A DNA stretch of 34,533 nucleotides from Methanomassiliicoccaceae archaeon (GCA_031285205.1 JAITWO010000042.1:1-34533), one strand, 5' to 3'. Shown: positions 1 through 9,102, counted from the stretch's first letter. The notes: a model not told the origin generated them from the sequence alone. Program-made: numbers and translations.

Positions 1-189
1 TTGTTTGGCGATGATAAATATCGAAAGGCCGCTTATACTTCTTCGCCAGCCCTCCGCAGTGATCTGAAAAAACATCAACCGTTTACGATCGCCCGGTCGC
101 TCTAAGTGTCATACTCGGGGTATCATGAGGATGCCGCCGGTCGGTCTGAACGGCCGATAAGATCATGACAGAGGCCATGACAGAACGCG
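1..189. other. intergenic left edge, no gene seen
   Basis: I found no convincing gene in this stretch. It lies downstream of the G3E GTPase gene, which is read leftwards, so it is probably 3' flank. A short element, CAGAATGATCAT, occurs twice (about 198-209 and 235-246) in and beside the small open frame described next. The AT-rich patch near 10-20 could be a promoter for a gene beyond the left edge, which cannot be judged here. Confidence 0.4.
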
Positions 190-273
190 TCAGTCCACAG
201 AATGATCATAAAAATACAGGAACGCACCCATCGGCAGAATGATCATCACGTCCAACTGGTACCAGACGGACAC
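190..273 (-). CDS. possible 27-residue hydrophobic peptide directly after the G3E GTPase
   Basis: The frame begins at a GTG two codons after the TGA of the G3E GTPase gene, in the same frame, and runs 27 codons to its own TGA. The predicted peptide has a hydrophobic middle (VMIILPMGAFLYFY) flanked by aspartates, which could span or associate with a membrane. A weak purine run (GAGTGA) lies 5' of the GTG. It could be a coupled micropeptide, a read-through tail of the GTPase, or chance. I recognise no family. The hydrophobic, coding-like composition is the only argument for it. Confidence 0.25.
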   Translation of the reverse strand: MSVWYQLDVMIILPMGAFLYFYDHSVD

Positions 274-279
274 ATTCTG

Positions 280-1986
280 TCACTCAAAGAAGAAATGGGA
301 CGGCGACTCCGGGTTGGGAGAGAAGCACGCCTCGCTCACCTTCTCTATCTTCGCAGGATAAGAGGATAAAGAATCGATAACATTCCGCATGGTGTCCTCC
401 AGGCGCTTCGGCGGAGATATCACGCGGGCGTTCAGCACTAATTTTCCGGTACCCGATATGAACCGTGAACCGTATACGCCGTCCACCTGCATCGACTCCT
501 GGACCAGCGACATCTTTGCGGCAGCCTCTTCGGACGAGATGATGACCTTCACATGAACTATGGACCTTGGGCCGTACTCTCTGGCGACCCCTCTCATGAT
601 GTCCGATGCCATGGAATACATGTCGATGCGGCCGTTGGGCGTTACGGTATACGTTCCGGAATACCATCCTAATTTTGCCTTTTCAAAGGCGAAGCCCTTG
701 CTGCTGTCGCGTTCCGCGACCTTTGTGCTGGTGCGGTCGGAAAGTATGATCCCGATTATCTTATCAATGTTCCTGAGATCTGACGACGACGTCTCAATGA
801 TGTCCGCATCAGGAAGTATCTTCAGCAGTTCGGTCTTGATCTCTGCAATGACATCGGGGCGGACCATGTCCGCCTTCGAGAGGACGACCACTTCCGCCTC
901 TCTGATCTGATGGGCCGGTATGAGGTCAACGGACTCAACGTTCCGTTCCTTTGACCGGGAAAGGATATCCATCGCCCTCAGACAATCAATGACCACCATG
1001 AACGGGGCAACATCGAACTCGTTTGGATACAGCGTTCTGAGGGGCGCGACAACAGAGCCCATGAGGTTCGTTGATGTACCGATGGGTTCAGCGATTATGA
1101 TGTCCGGCTTTCCCATCGATACCAACGTTCTTGCGTTTGACACAAACTCGTCGAAATTTGAACAGAAACAACCGCCGAGTATCTCCCTCACGTCAAACCC
1201 CGCATCTTTAGTGAACTCGGTATCCACGAGAACATCACCCTGGTCATTGGTGATCATCGCCACTGACCTGTTGTTCCTTTCTCTGAGGGCCCTCGCGAGA
1301 TTCACAGCCAATGTGGTCTTCCCGGCACCCAGGTATCCTCCGAGCACCAGGAACCTCGTCTTACCTGAGCCGGAGGGCAACTCGGTGCCCCTTCTCATGA
1401 ACGTGCATCTGTCGCACGGTATCGTAAGAACGCACCGTTCCCCCGAGATCAGCCCCCTGACCGCTTTGACTATCCCGACATCCAACGGCCGGGCATCTCT
1501 GCGGTTGTTGATCCTGAGAGTCTCCCTCTCCGCGTCAGTGATATCCTTGCCGATGATCCCCTTATCAATAAGCGACCTCATGCATTCCCCGCAGTCCTTC
1601 TCAGAACAGGAGTCACACCGCAGCCCCACATCGGACAGCGGCCCGAACAGTTCTGCCAAAGGATCGGTGATGTAAATTTTCCTGTCCTTTCCGATGGCGA
1701 TGTAAACGGCATCGGGATTCGCTGGAACAATGAACTCCATACGGGCCCCGCGGACCTTCTTTTCATAGGCGACCTTCCAGAACGCGGAAAGGTGATCGCA
1801 CATCTGGTATGACAGTTGCTGATACTTTATTTTCAGATGGTCGGCGATATTCTGTTTTGAAACGGGGCCGCCGGCCCTCGTCATCTTGAAAAGGGCGGTG
1901 AGTATGCGCTGTCTCAGCTCATGGTCACGCACGGAAACATATGTTTCAGGGTCAAGACATACGATCTCAATGTTACAGTTGGCCAC
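280..1986 (-). CDS. HTH - cysteine module - COG0523 (CobW-type) G3E GTPase fusion
   Basis: 568 residues. Residues 20-75 look like a winged-helix/ArsR-like HTH (DHELRQRILTALFKM, then VSKQNIADHLKI). Next come a CxxC-x4-CxxC module (C124, C127, C132, C135) and a CDRC pair (C191, C194). From about residue 211 a CobW/HypB-type GTPase begins: P-loop GGYLGAGKTT (216-225), GGCFC (271-275, at the place of the COG0523 CxCC metal motif) and the guanine-specificity motif SKAD. COG0523 proteins are metallochaperones or cofactor-insertion GTPases. The N-terminal half suggests it also binds DNA or metal, so it could sense a metal or corrinoid state. It faces away from proA and is likely a single gene. The substrate metal is not evident. 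Confidence 0.75.
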   Translation of the reverse strand: MANCNIEIVCLDPETYVSVRDHELRQRILTALFKMTRAGGPVSKQNIADHLKIKYQQLSYQMCDHLSAFWKVAYEKKVRGARMEFIVPANPDAVYIAIGKDRKIYITDPLAELFGPLSDVGLRCDSCSEKDCGECMRSLIDKGIIGKDITDAERETLRINNRRDARPLDVGIVKAVRGLISGERCVLTIPCDRCTFMRRGTELPSGSGKTRFLVLGGYLGAGKTTLAVNLARALRERNNRSVAMITNDQGDVLVDTEFTKDAGFDVREILGGCFCSNFDEFVSNARTLVSMGKPDIIIAEPIGTSTNLMGSVVAPLRTLYPNEFDVAPFMVVIDCLRAMDILSRSKERNVESVDLIPAHQIREAEVVVLSKADMVRPDVIAEIKTELLKILPDADIIETSSSDLRNIDKIIGIILSDRTSTKVAERDSSKGFAFEKAKLGWYSGTYTVTPNGRIDMYSMASDIMRGVAREYGPRSIVHVKVIISSEEAAAKMSLVQESMQVDGVYGSRFISGTGKLVLNARVISPPKRLEDTMRNVIDSLSSYPAKIEKVSEACFSPNPESPSHFFFE

Positions 1987-2004
1987 ATTCCCGCATGGCC
2001 GCGT

Positions 2005-2022
2005 GTTTATTTAAATCAAGGG
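2005..2022 (+). promoter_or_regulatory. TATA element for proA-proB
   Basis: The AT stretch TTTATTTAAATC at about 2007-2018 is centred about 24 bp before the GTG at 2036. Archaeal transcription usually starts about 25 bp after the TATA centre, so the message would start at or next to that GTG. Confidence 0.5.
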
Positions 2023-2035
2023 TACGCTTAATTAT

Positions 2036-3391
2036 GTGGAAGATATTGCATCAGTGGGTCATCAGATGGCTGACATAAGAACGGAAGTTGTACGCGCGAA
2101 GAGCGCCGCGATAATGCTCTCAGCGGAAGCCACCGATGTGAAGAACAATGCGCTGGACGCGATGGCCGGTGCCCTCGATAAGTACCGGAAGAAGATAGCG
2201 GAAGCGAATGCGAAGGACATGAAGGCTGCGGAGATGATGAAGGCATCCGGCGAGCTTACCGATCCGATGGTAAAGCGTCTGAAGGTCACCGATGAAAAAA
2301 TAGACGGGATGATCGACGGGATAAAAGATGTGATAAAAATTAAAGACCCGGTCGGAGAGACGATGTCCGCGATGGAACTGGATGACGGCCTGGTCCTGTA
2401 CCAGCTCAGGTGCCCGATAGGGTTGATAGGGGTGATCTTCGAATCAAGACCGGACGTCGTCCCGCAGATAATGTCGTTATGTCTGAAGAGCGGCAACGCC
2501 GTCGTGTTCAAAGGAGGGAAGGAGGCAGCCAACACCAATCGCGTCCTCTTCGACATATTGTCAAAGGCGGCATACGGTGCCGGGGTGCCGAAGGATGTCT
2601 TCTGTTTGATGGAGACGAGGGATGACGTATCCGCGATACTCGGGATGGATGAGCACATAGACCTGCTCATTCCGAGAGGTTCGAATGAATTTGTAAGATA
2701 CATACAAGCGAACACCAAAATCCCGGTGCTCGGTCACGCAGCGGGGATGTGCCATGTCTATGTGGACAAGGATGCGGATGAGGAGATGGCCCTTTCCGTG
2801 TCACTCGATTCGAAGATACAGTACCCGGCGGTCTGCAACGCATCCGAGAACCTTCTGGTGCACGCGGGCATAGCGGCATCGTTCCTGCCGAAGATTGTCG
2901 ATCTCTTTGTGAACAACGGCGTGGAAGTGAGAGCGGACCCAGAAACAATAAAGATCGTCGGGAAGGACGCAAAGGTCGCAAAGGCCACGGAAAAGGACTG
3001 GGACACAGAGTACAACGACCTCATAATATCAATAAAAGTGGTGAGGTCACTGGATGAGGCGATAGATTTCATCAACGTACACGGTTCCGGACACTCCGAT
3101 ACCATTGTTACAGAGAACATGAAGAATGCACTGAGATTCACAAGCCTCGTGGACTCGTCCACCGTGTTGGTGAATGCGTCCACAAGGTTCCCGGACGGTT
3201 TCAGGTACGGGAAGGGAGCGGAGGTCGGGATAAGCACGAACAAGGTGCATTCAAGGGGGCCGGTGGGGATGGAGGGGCTGATGATATACAAGTACATCCT
3301 CGTTGGGAACGGTCACGTGATGAAGGATTATGCCGGCAAGGGCGGAAAAAGATTCAAGCACCGCCCGTTGGATAAGGAGTTCGGTTTGTGA
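2036..3391 (+). CDS. proA: glutamate-5-semialdehyde dehydrogenase (gamma-glutamyl phosphate reductase)
   Basis: ProA reduces gamma-glutamyl phosphate with NADPH to glutamate-5-semialdehyde, the second step of proline synthesis in the cytoplasm. The 451 residues match the family over the full length. The sequence shows the FESRPD motif near residue 125, the catalytic cysteine in QYPAVCNAS (Cys277), and the C-terminal GPVGMEGL motif. The GTG at 2036 fits a leaderless message; the ATG at 2066 (MADIRTEV) is an in-frame alternative with no clear ribosome site. The stop overlaps the proB start by 4 nt, so the two are translationally coupled. proC is not in the window. Confidence 0.93.
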   Translation: MEDIASVGHQMADIRTEVVRAKSAAIMLSAEATDVKNNALDAMAGALDKYRKKIAEANAKDMKAAEMMKASGELTDPMVKRLKVTDEKIDGMIDGIKDVIKIKDPVGETMSAMELDDGLVLYQLRCPIGLIGVIFESRPDVVPQIMSLCLKSGNAVVFKGGKEAANTNRVLFDILSKAAYGAGVPKDVFCLMETRDDVSAILGMDEHIDLLIPRGSNEFVRYIQANTKIPVLGHAAGMCHVYVDKDADEEMALSVSLDSKIQYPAVCNASENLLVHAGIAASFLPKIVDLFVNNGVEVRADPETIKIVGKDAKVAKATEKDWDTEYNDLIISIKVVRSLDEAIDFINVHGSGHSDTIVTENMKNALRFTSLVDSSTVLVNASTRFPDGFRYGKGAEVGISTNKVHSRGPVGMEGLMIYKYILVGNGHVMKDYAGKGGKRFKHRPLDKEFGL

Positions 3392-4515
3392 TACAAATGG
3401 GCAGGAACGAGTATCTCAAGGAGTTGCACAGAGTCGTGATAAAGGTCGGAACGACGTCAATAACCAAAGGAGGGTCAGGTGCGTCGTCCGATTTCATGGA
3501 CTCGATAGCCAGGCAGGTGAAGGCGTTAAAGGACAAGGGCATCGAGGCGCTGATAGTGACGTCGGGTGCTATCGGGATCGGCCTGTCGACGATGAACGCC
3601 AGGTCAAGGTCCCGTGAGATCCCCATAAGGCAGGCTGCCGCATCCATCGGCCAGAGCGTGCTGATGCAGAAATGGAACGACAGTTTCCAGAAGTTCGGCA
3701 TAGCAGTGGCACAGATACTGCTGACGTTCGACTTCTATTCCGACCGTGAAAAATATCTGAACCTGAGGAATGCGATACAGACGATACTGGAATACAAAGC
3801 GGTGCCGATATTCAATGAGAACGATGCGATATGTGTGAAAGAGATAGACGCAGTGTTCGGCGACAATGATACATTATCCGCGATGGTATCGATAAAGATG
3901 GACGCGGACCTTCTGATAATATTATCTGACGTGGACGGCCTTTACGATAAGAACCCAAAACTGTTCAGCGATGCCAAACTGATATCCGCCGTAAATGAGA
4001 TAACGGACGATATAAGAGCATCCGCAGGCGACACATCATCCAAAGTAGGCACCGGCGGGATGAGGACGAAGATACGCGCAGCGGAGATATGTCATGAGGC
4101 GGGATGCAACATGATAATCGCGTCCAGTGATGTTGAGAACGTGATCGAGAGGATAATCTCCGGCGAGGAGATCGGGACGATATTCCTGGCCGACAAGAAA
4201 GAAAGGAAAAAAAGCAGGTGGATACGCTATGCGCATGCGTCCGGGTCCATAGAGGTGGACGAAGGAGCAAAAAAAGCATTGGCGAAGCACGTAAGCCTTT
4301 TGGCCATCGGTATAAAGGCGGTGACGGGACGGTTTGACAGAGGGGACGTCGTTAACATAACATGCGGCGGAAAAATAATCGCGAAAGGTATCCCGGATTA
4401 TAATTCCGATGACATCTCAAAGATCAAGGGACTTCACAGCGATAAATTGGAAGAGGCCCTCGGGCACAAGAATTATGATAATGTGATCAGAAGTGAGAAC
4501 ATCGTTCTGATGTGA
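3388..4515 (+). CDS. proB: glutamate 5-kinase with C-terminal PUA domain
   Basis: ProB phosphorylates glutamate at the gamma-carboxyl, the first step of proline synthesis. The amino-acid kinase domain spans about residues 12-265 (VVIKVGTTSIT near residue 16, VTSGAIGIG, NENDAI, SDVDGLYDKNP). A PUA domain follows from about 285 (GSIEVDEGAKKAL, then RGDVVNI). The 375-residue length is that of the long, PUA-bearing form. I chose GTG 3388 because AAGGAG ends 8 nt before it and it overlaps the proA stop (GTGA); ATG 3397 is less well placed. The pair supplies the substrate that becomes proline after cyclisation and reduction. Confidence 0.94.
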   Translation: MIQMGRNEYLKELHRVVIKVGTTSITKGGSGASSDFMDSIARQVKALKDKGIEALIVTSGAIGIGLSTMNARSRSREIPIRQAAASIGQSVLMQKWNDSFQKFGIAVAQILLTFDFYSDREKYLNLRNAIQTILEYKAVPIFNENDAICVKEIDAVFGDNDTLSAMVSIKMDADLLIILSDVDGLYDKNPKLFSDAKLISAVNEITDDIRASAGDTSSKVGTGGMRTKIRAAEICHEAGCNMIIASSDVENVIERIISGEEIGTIFLADKKERKKSRWIRYAHASGSIEVDEGAKKALAKHVSLLAIGIKAVTGRFDRGDVVNITCGGKIIAKGIPDYNSDDISKIKGLHSDKLEEALGHKNYDNVIRSENIVLM

Positions 4516-4784
4516 GCATCGCGGCGCATGCCGCCGGCCATCCGTGATGCCGGCACAGCGGCCGGGCATAATGTCATATTTATAATTAACCGAGGACGGC
4601 ACCGGACGATGCCTCCGTGGCGCATTATATTCATGACATCTCAAAAAAAAACAGATCTACGCGCGCTCTCAGTGAGAAATGATCGCCGTTATTTACGGCT
4701 GATTAATAAACTCAGACAGAATAACAAAACATATACCGCAACCCTCTTGGCCGCAGCGGCCATGTGGGTCACCAGGTGAGAGAA
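4516..4784. promoter_or_regulatory. intergenic region with promoter for the surface-protein cluster
   Basis: About 270 bases without a convincing gene. It holds AT-rich elements able to act as TATA boxes (TATTTATAATTAACC at about 4577-4591 and ATTAATAAACTC near 4701-4712) and a nine-base A run near 4645. A plus-strand frame of 83 codons exists here, but its product is arginine-rich and low in coding character and it has no ribosome site, so I do not call it. The leader of the next gene would be long if the first element is used. Confidence 0.4.
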
Positions 4785-6401
4785 ATGAAACCAAAGACGA
4801 AAGGGAGAGGGAGGAAGATGGAGGGCAAAGCAATTCTTTCATTGATGGTCGCGGCCATGTTCGTAGTGACAGCATTCGCGCTGTTCACTGCGGCCGACGA
4901 TGATGATGAAGGATATGTGCTCGGAGACATACCATACACGAAGATAGGTACCGCGGCGGACCTCGCGAAGATAGGGAACGATGCGATGTTCCCGCTGAAC
5001 GGGAAATATCTGCTTACCGCGAACATAACACTGCCCGATGATTTCCTGCCGATAGGCATCAACAGTGTCGACCCGTTCACCGGCCTGTTCAACGGCGGAG
5101 GCCATACGGTGACGTTGCCTGCATACTACGCAGCGATATCGGACAGCGATGCCAAAGAAATAGATTCCATCGGCCTCTTCTCATACATCAAAGGGGCAAC
5201 GATACGCGACCTCGGTGTGAGCGGGAGCATAGGGATCGACAAGCTCATAGAAGGAGCGGGAACACAGAGCCTCACCGTACTGTTCGTGGGAGGCATCGTA
5301 GGTTATGCCGAGGATTCAACGATAAAGAGATGCTACAGCGAAGTGGACATAGACGCATCATGTACATCCAAAGATAAGACCGGGGTCGCAGCAAGCGGCC
5401 CGGCGGTGACCGGGGCGGCAGGGATAGTATGCTACGCGAAGAACACATCGATATACGATTGTTATGCCACAGGGAACATATCTTCAACGACCGACGGGGC
5501 CGGAAGCTTCGCATCAGATGCGATAGCGGCGACAGGCGGAATAGCGGGCAGGATGGACATCGGTCATGACTCGCTCATCAAAGACTGCTACTTTGTCGGG
5601 ACCACTGAAGCGGAGGCGAACCTGCACGGTACGTCATGGAGCGACCCTACGAGAGAGGGCGAGGAATGCCGCGCAGGCATAGTTGCGTTCGTAGAGGAGG
5701 GATCACGGCCCAACTCGCCGGTGATACAGCACTGCTATTATCGGGACGACGGGCTTGACACATCGATGTACACGGGTGACGTGACTGATATCCACAATGA
5801 TGACAGCGGCATGAGGTCCGAGGGCGACATGATGGAGCAGGTCCCTGCTGACAGGACCGAGACCACATTCATGGAATGGGACTTCGATGATACATGGGAG
5901 TTCGACGGGAGCAACAACACCGTCTATCCGACGCTGACGTTCTCGGTCTCATCGGAGGACGACGGGGACGAGGACAAGTTGGTAGCTGCGGTAGCCATCA
6001 CGGGCGTGACATCTCCTGTGGCGAATGCGGTGCCGTCAGCGGCGGTCAACGGAGGAACAGGGTTCACAGCCGTCCTTTCATGGACTCCGGCAGATGACCC
6101 GTACAATTACAACACAGTGTACACGGCAACGATAACGCTGACGGCGGCAGCAGGGCACACATTCTCCGGAGGTTACACGAACACCTCGCAGATAGCAGGA
6201 TTCACTGTCAACGGGATCGCACCGGTGTTCGTCAGCAACAGCGGGGAAAAACTGTCATTCACGGTGGCATTCCCGGCGACGGCGGAAGCACCGCCGGCAG
6301 GAGGAGGAGATGACGGCTTCCCGTGGATATATGTGATAGCGGGTCTGATGGCCGCAATATTCATAGGGGCCCTGCTGTACTTCTTCCGCCGTAAGGAGTG
6401 A
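4785..6401 (+). CDS. membrane-anchored cell-surface protein with GLUG-type beta-helix repeats
   Basis: About 538 residues. A basic N-terminus and one hydrophobic segment (ILSLMVAAMFVVTAFALFTA) form a signal or anchor sequence. Repeats of the form GGI(V/A)GY-x-(T/S)I-x-CY follow, typical of GLUG or right-handed beta-helix surface proteins. After an acidic linker (DDGDEDK) comes an immunoglobulin-like domain (AITGVTSPVANAVP, VYTATITLTAAAGHTFSG) of a kind common in Firmicutes surface proteins. The chain ends in a glycine-rich hinge, a membrane helix and the basic tail FFRRKE, so most of it faces outside. ATG 4785 is preferred to 4764 because GGTGAG lies just before it. The role, perhaps adhesion to host or other cells, is inferred. 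Confidence 0.8.
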   Translation: MKPKTKGRGRKMEGKAILSLMVAAMFVVTAFALFTAADDDDEGYVLGDIPYTKIGTAADLAKIGNDAMFPLNGKYLLTANITLPDDFLPIGINSVDPFTGLFNGGGHTVTLPAYYAAISDSDAKEIDSIGLFSYIKGATIRDLGVSGSIGIDKLIEGAGTQSLTVLFVGGIVGYAEDSTIKRCYSEVDIDASCTSKDKTGVAASGPAVTGAAGIVCYAKNTSIYDCYATGNISSTTDGAGSFASDAIAATGGIAGRMDIGHDSLIKDCYFVGTTEAEANLHGTSWSDPTREGEECRAGIVAFVEEGSRPNSPVIQHCYYRDDGLDTSMYTGDVTDIHNDDSGMRSEGDMMEQVPADRTETTFMEWDFDDTWEFDGSNNTVYPTLTFSVSSEDDGDEDKLVAAVAITGVTSPVANAVPSAAVNGGTGFTAVLSWTPADDPYNYNTVYTATITLTAAAGHTFSGGYTNTSQIAGFTVNGIAPVFVSNSGEKLSFTVAFPATAEAPPAGGGDDGFPWIYVIAGLMAAIFIGALLYFFRRKE

Positions 6402-6410
6402 TGTAAGAAG

Positions 6411-7907
6411 ATGAGAAGAGAACGGATACATATGCTGGCAGCAGGGATGGTAGCGGCGATGCTCGCTGTCACGGCGTTCACGCTGCTCGCAGCGGAAGAT
6501 GCGGGCGACGGCACGGTGCTGGGCGACGATCTCTTCGGATACACAGCGATATCAACGCCGGAGGAGCTTGTGAAGGTGGGCTCCACAGGAGATGATACCG
6601 GAGACTGGCCGGCCAACGGGAAATATTATCTGAAGAACGATATCGACCTAACAGGCAAGGACACCAACGGCGCCGATCCCGGGAACATGTACCCGCTCAG
6701 CAGATCCAATGATTTCACCGGAACGTTCGACGGCAACGGAAAGAAGATATTAGGAGTGGTAATTGAAGTTGAAACAGACGGCTGGGTATATGCAGGTCTG
6801 TTCGCACAAGTGTACGGGGGAACAATACGCAATCTCAGCGTCCAAGGCAGCATCACGGCGACAGCAACGGGAGGTTCGTCCGGTTATGTGGAAGGATACG
6901 CATTTGCGGGCGGCATAGCCGCCTGCCTTTGGGCGGACGGTTCCGATGCCGTGATCGAGAACTGTTCATTCAGCGGTTCCGTCAAAGCAACGGCGTCCGC
7001 AACGGCAACAACACAGAACGTAATCGCAAAAGCATATGCGGGCGGGATCACAGGGCACGTGTATGCAATGAGTTGGCTGATGACGGCGACAAAATGCCAC
7101 AGCAGCGGAGATATAAAATCAAGCGCTTCGGCAGAGACGGCATCGGGCACGTTTATAAATTCGGAAGCATACGCAGGAGGTATAACAGGCGTTATCCAGT
7201 CAGATACGGGGGATCTGCAGATAGAGAGTTGTTACAGCTCCTGCGACATCACGACGGAGGCTAGGTCGGCAGGAGGCACAGGCGGCAACAAATGGATGGC
7301 GGCGGGCGGCATAGCAGGCACTGCCCTTACAAGCGGCGGGTCCGTGCGGATACTGAACTGTTACAGCACCGGCAGCATGGGAGTATCGTCACCGTCATCC
7401 GCACCGGCATTCATAGGAGGCATCATCGGAGACACAACCGTCATCAGCGGGACATTGACGGCAAAGAACTGCTACTTCACCGGAGATGCCGAAGCGGCAA
7501 CGGGAGGCGACGTATGTGAAGGAGGTATCATCGGCAGAGCGTTCAAGGCGGCCATAGAGGACTGCTATTTCCTGGATGACGACGGAACCGGTCCCGACAT
7601 CTGCTACACGGACAGCGACCTATCGGCATGCACGGGCGGACCAAAAACATCAGCAGAGATGAAGGCGCAGAGCACATACGATAACTGGAACTTTGACGAC
7701 ATTTGGGAATTCGCCGACGGAAAGAACAACGGATATCCGGTGCTGCAGTGGACGCTTGCCGCAACAGGCGGCGGTGACGGAGACGGTGACGGAGGGCCGG
7801 GCGGCGACAGCATGATGCTGTACATCGTCATAACGATAGCCTTTATAGTGGCGATAGGCATCTTGGCATACTTATTCATATTACGGCCGAAGAAGAAGAT
7901 CAAATAA
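6411..7907 (+). CDS. membrane-anchored surface protein, paralogue of the preceding gene
   Basis: 498 residues with the same plan as the upstream protein: a signal sequence (MLAAGMVAAMLAVTAFTLLAA), the opening YTAISTPEELVKVGS and NGKYYLKNDIDLTG, at least five beta-helix repeats with the pattern AGGI-x-CYS-G, a glycine/aspartate stalk (GGDGDGDGGPGGD), and a C-terminal membrane helix with the tail RPKKKIK. It lacks the Ig-like domain of its neighbour. It starts 9 nt after the upstream stop, with GTAAGAAG before the ATG, so the two are one transcript and probably an old tandem duplication. No enzyme motif is visible; an adhesive or structural role is an inference. Confidence 0.8.
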   Translation: MRRERIHMLAAGMVAAMLAVTAFTLLAAEDAGDGTVLGDDLFGYTAISTPEELVKVGSTGDDTGDWPANGKYYLKNDIDLTGKDTNGADPGNMYPLSRSNDFTGTFDGNGKKILGVVIEVETDGWVYAGLFAQVYGGTIRNLSVQGSITATATGGSSGYVEGYAFAGGIAACLWADGSDAVIENCSFSGSVKATASATATTQNVIAKAYAGGITGHVYAMSWLMTATKCHSSGDIKSSASAETASGTFINSEAYAGGITGVIQSDTGDLQIESCYSSCDITTEARSAGGTGGNKWMAAGGIAGTALTSGGSVRILNCYSTGSMGVSSPSSAPAFIGGIIGDTTVISGTLTAKNCYFTGDAEAATGGDVCEGGIIGRAFKAAIEDCYFLDDDGTGPDICYTDSDLSACTGGPKTSAEMKAQSTYDNWNFDDIWEFADGKNNGYPVLQWTLAATGGGDGDGDGGPGGDSMMLYIVITIAFIVAIGILAYLFILRPKKKIK

Positions 7908-7952
7908 AAATAACATGAGAGGAAAAAGAGAACAATCAAAGGAGGAACGAAC

Positions 7953-8444
7953 ATGGGCAAAGGAATGGTGATAGGTGTCATTCTCGTTGTGGCGGTCGTG
8001 GCCGCCGCAGGATATTATTTCCTGGTCATGGACAATGAGAAGACGGTAAGCGCAGATGCGAAAGAACTTCTGCCTGATAGGTTGAATGACTGGGGCCTCG
8101 ATAATACAGAAGCAGGGCCGACAGGCAGTCACATAAGGAGCAGCATAATCGGAAATTATACGATCACGCCGCCAGGCACCAAGGTGCAGATATCGATCGT
8201 TGTATTCACATCGACCTCTGAAGCCAAGGGAAGCCATGATAGGAATAAATCGGGGCTGGAAGAAGTAACGGATTATGATAAGTTCGACAACTGCTTCAAG
8301 TTCAAAGGCCTCAAGTACAGTAACGGGTGCCAGATCCTGAAGTCGAACGTTGTCGTACGGATAGAGTCATCTAACCCCCTCGGCGCGGATCTGGACAGTA
8401 TTCTGACGGACATCCTGAAGAAAATAAACAACAACCTGTCCTGA
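7953..8444 (+). CDS. small extracellular protein with N-terminal membrane anchor
   Basis: 163 residues: a single N-terminal hydrophobic helix (VIGVILVVAVVAAAGYYFLV) followed by a mostly soluble, mixed-charge domain with no recognisable motif and two cysteines. AAAGGAGG, the strongest ribosome site in the cluster, lies about 8 nt before the ATG. It follows the two large surface proteins by 45 nt and is likely transcribed with them, so it may assist their display or form part of the same assembly. I do not recognise the family. Confidence 0.7.
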   Translation: MGKGMVIGVILVVAVVAAAGYYFLVMDNEKTVSADAKELLPDRLNDWGLDNTEAGPTGSHIRSSIIGNYTITPPGTKVQISIVVFTSTSEAKGSHDRNKSGLEEVTDYDKFDNCFKFKGLKYSNGCQILKSNVVVRIESSNPLGADLDSILTDILKKINNNLS

Positions 8445-8501
8445 GACGAACACCTTAAAGGGATGCGGCAGCGTCCCGTCTTTATTATTTTCTGAACACG
8501 A

Positions 8502-9071
8502 TCAGAATCCAATGATCTCAAGATGTTCCAGCAGGATCTTCAATCCTATCAGTATCAGTACGATCCCGCCGGCGATCCCCGCCTTAGATCCGAAACGCGT
8601 TCCGAAGAGGCCTCCGAGCCTCGCGCCGATGACCACGACCAAGAACGTCACAAGACCGATGACGGCAACAGCAGGAAGTATATCGATGCTCAGGAAAGCG
8701 AACGAAACACCGATCGCCAGCGCATCGATGCTCGTTGCGACCGCATAAGGCAGCATCTTCGACGGAGACAACGATGTCTCGTTCTCATCATCATCGTCCT
8801 CCCTCAGACTCTCGACGATCATCTTCACACCAAGGAACACCAGCAGCCCGAACGCGATCCAGTGATCAAAGGACACGATCCTTTCTGCGAACAACGATGC
8901 GACCAGGAAACCTATCATCGGCATGACCGCTTGGAACACCCCGAACCACAGTCCGATGATGAGCGGCCCCTTCAATGTCTTGTTTCGTATATTGGACCCG
9001 AGGCATACAGCTACCGCAAAAGCATCCATCGACAGCGCAACGGCGATCAAAAGCAGTTCAATGAAGTTCAT
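8502..9071 (-). CDS. mntP: putative manganese efflux pump, MntP family
   Basis: 189 residues, the usual MntP length, with six hydrophobic helices in two inverted halves. Each half opens with the family signature: AVALSMDAFAVAV near residue 10 and ATSIDALAIGVSFA in the second half. The intramembrane aspartates are those expected to line the metal path. An acidic loop (EDDDDENE) joins the halves. MntP exports Mn(II) across the cytoplasmic membrane in bacteria; archaeal members are mostly untested. I take ATG 9071 over the TTG at 9083. The gene ends convergently with the surface cluster. Confidence 0.85.
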   Translation of the reverse strand: MNFIELLLIAVALSMDAFAVAVCLGSNIRNKTLKGPLIIGLWFGVFQAVMPMIGFLVASLFAERIVSFDHWIAFGLLVFLGVKMIVESLREDDDDENETSLSPSKMLPYAVATSIDALAIGVSFAFLSIDILPAVAVIGLVTFLVVVIGARLGGLFGTRFGSKAGIAGGIVLILIGLKILLEHLEIIGF

Positions 9072-9102
9072 TTGATTAACCAATCCGTCAGATCAGGTAA
9101 AG

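Noticed and set aside
280-282. TGA of the G3E GTPase considered as a recoding (selenocysteine) site
   Set aside because: No selenocysteine insertion element or family reason for Sec at this place; a separate small frame is the simpler view.
920-1675. 251-codon plus-strand frame over the G3E GTPase
   Set aside because: Antisense shadow of a gene with intact P-loop and specificity motifs.
4528-4779. 83-codon frame between proB and the surface cluster
   Set aside because: No ribosome site, overlaps probable promoter DNA, and another equally poor frame runs on the opposite strand.
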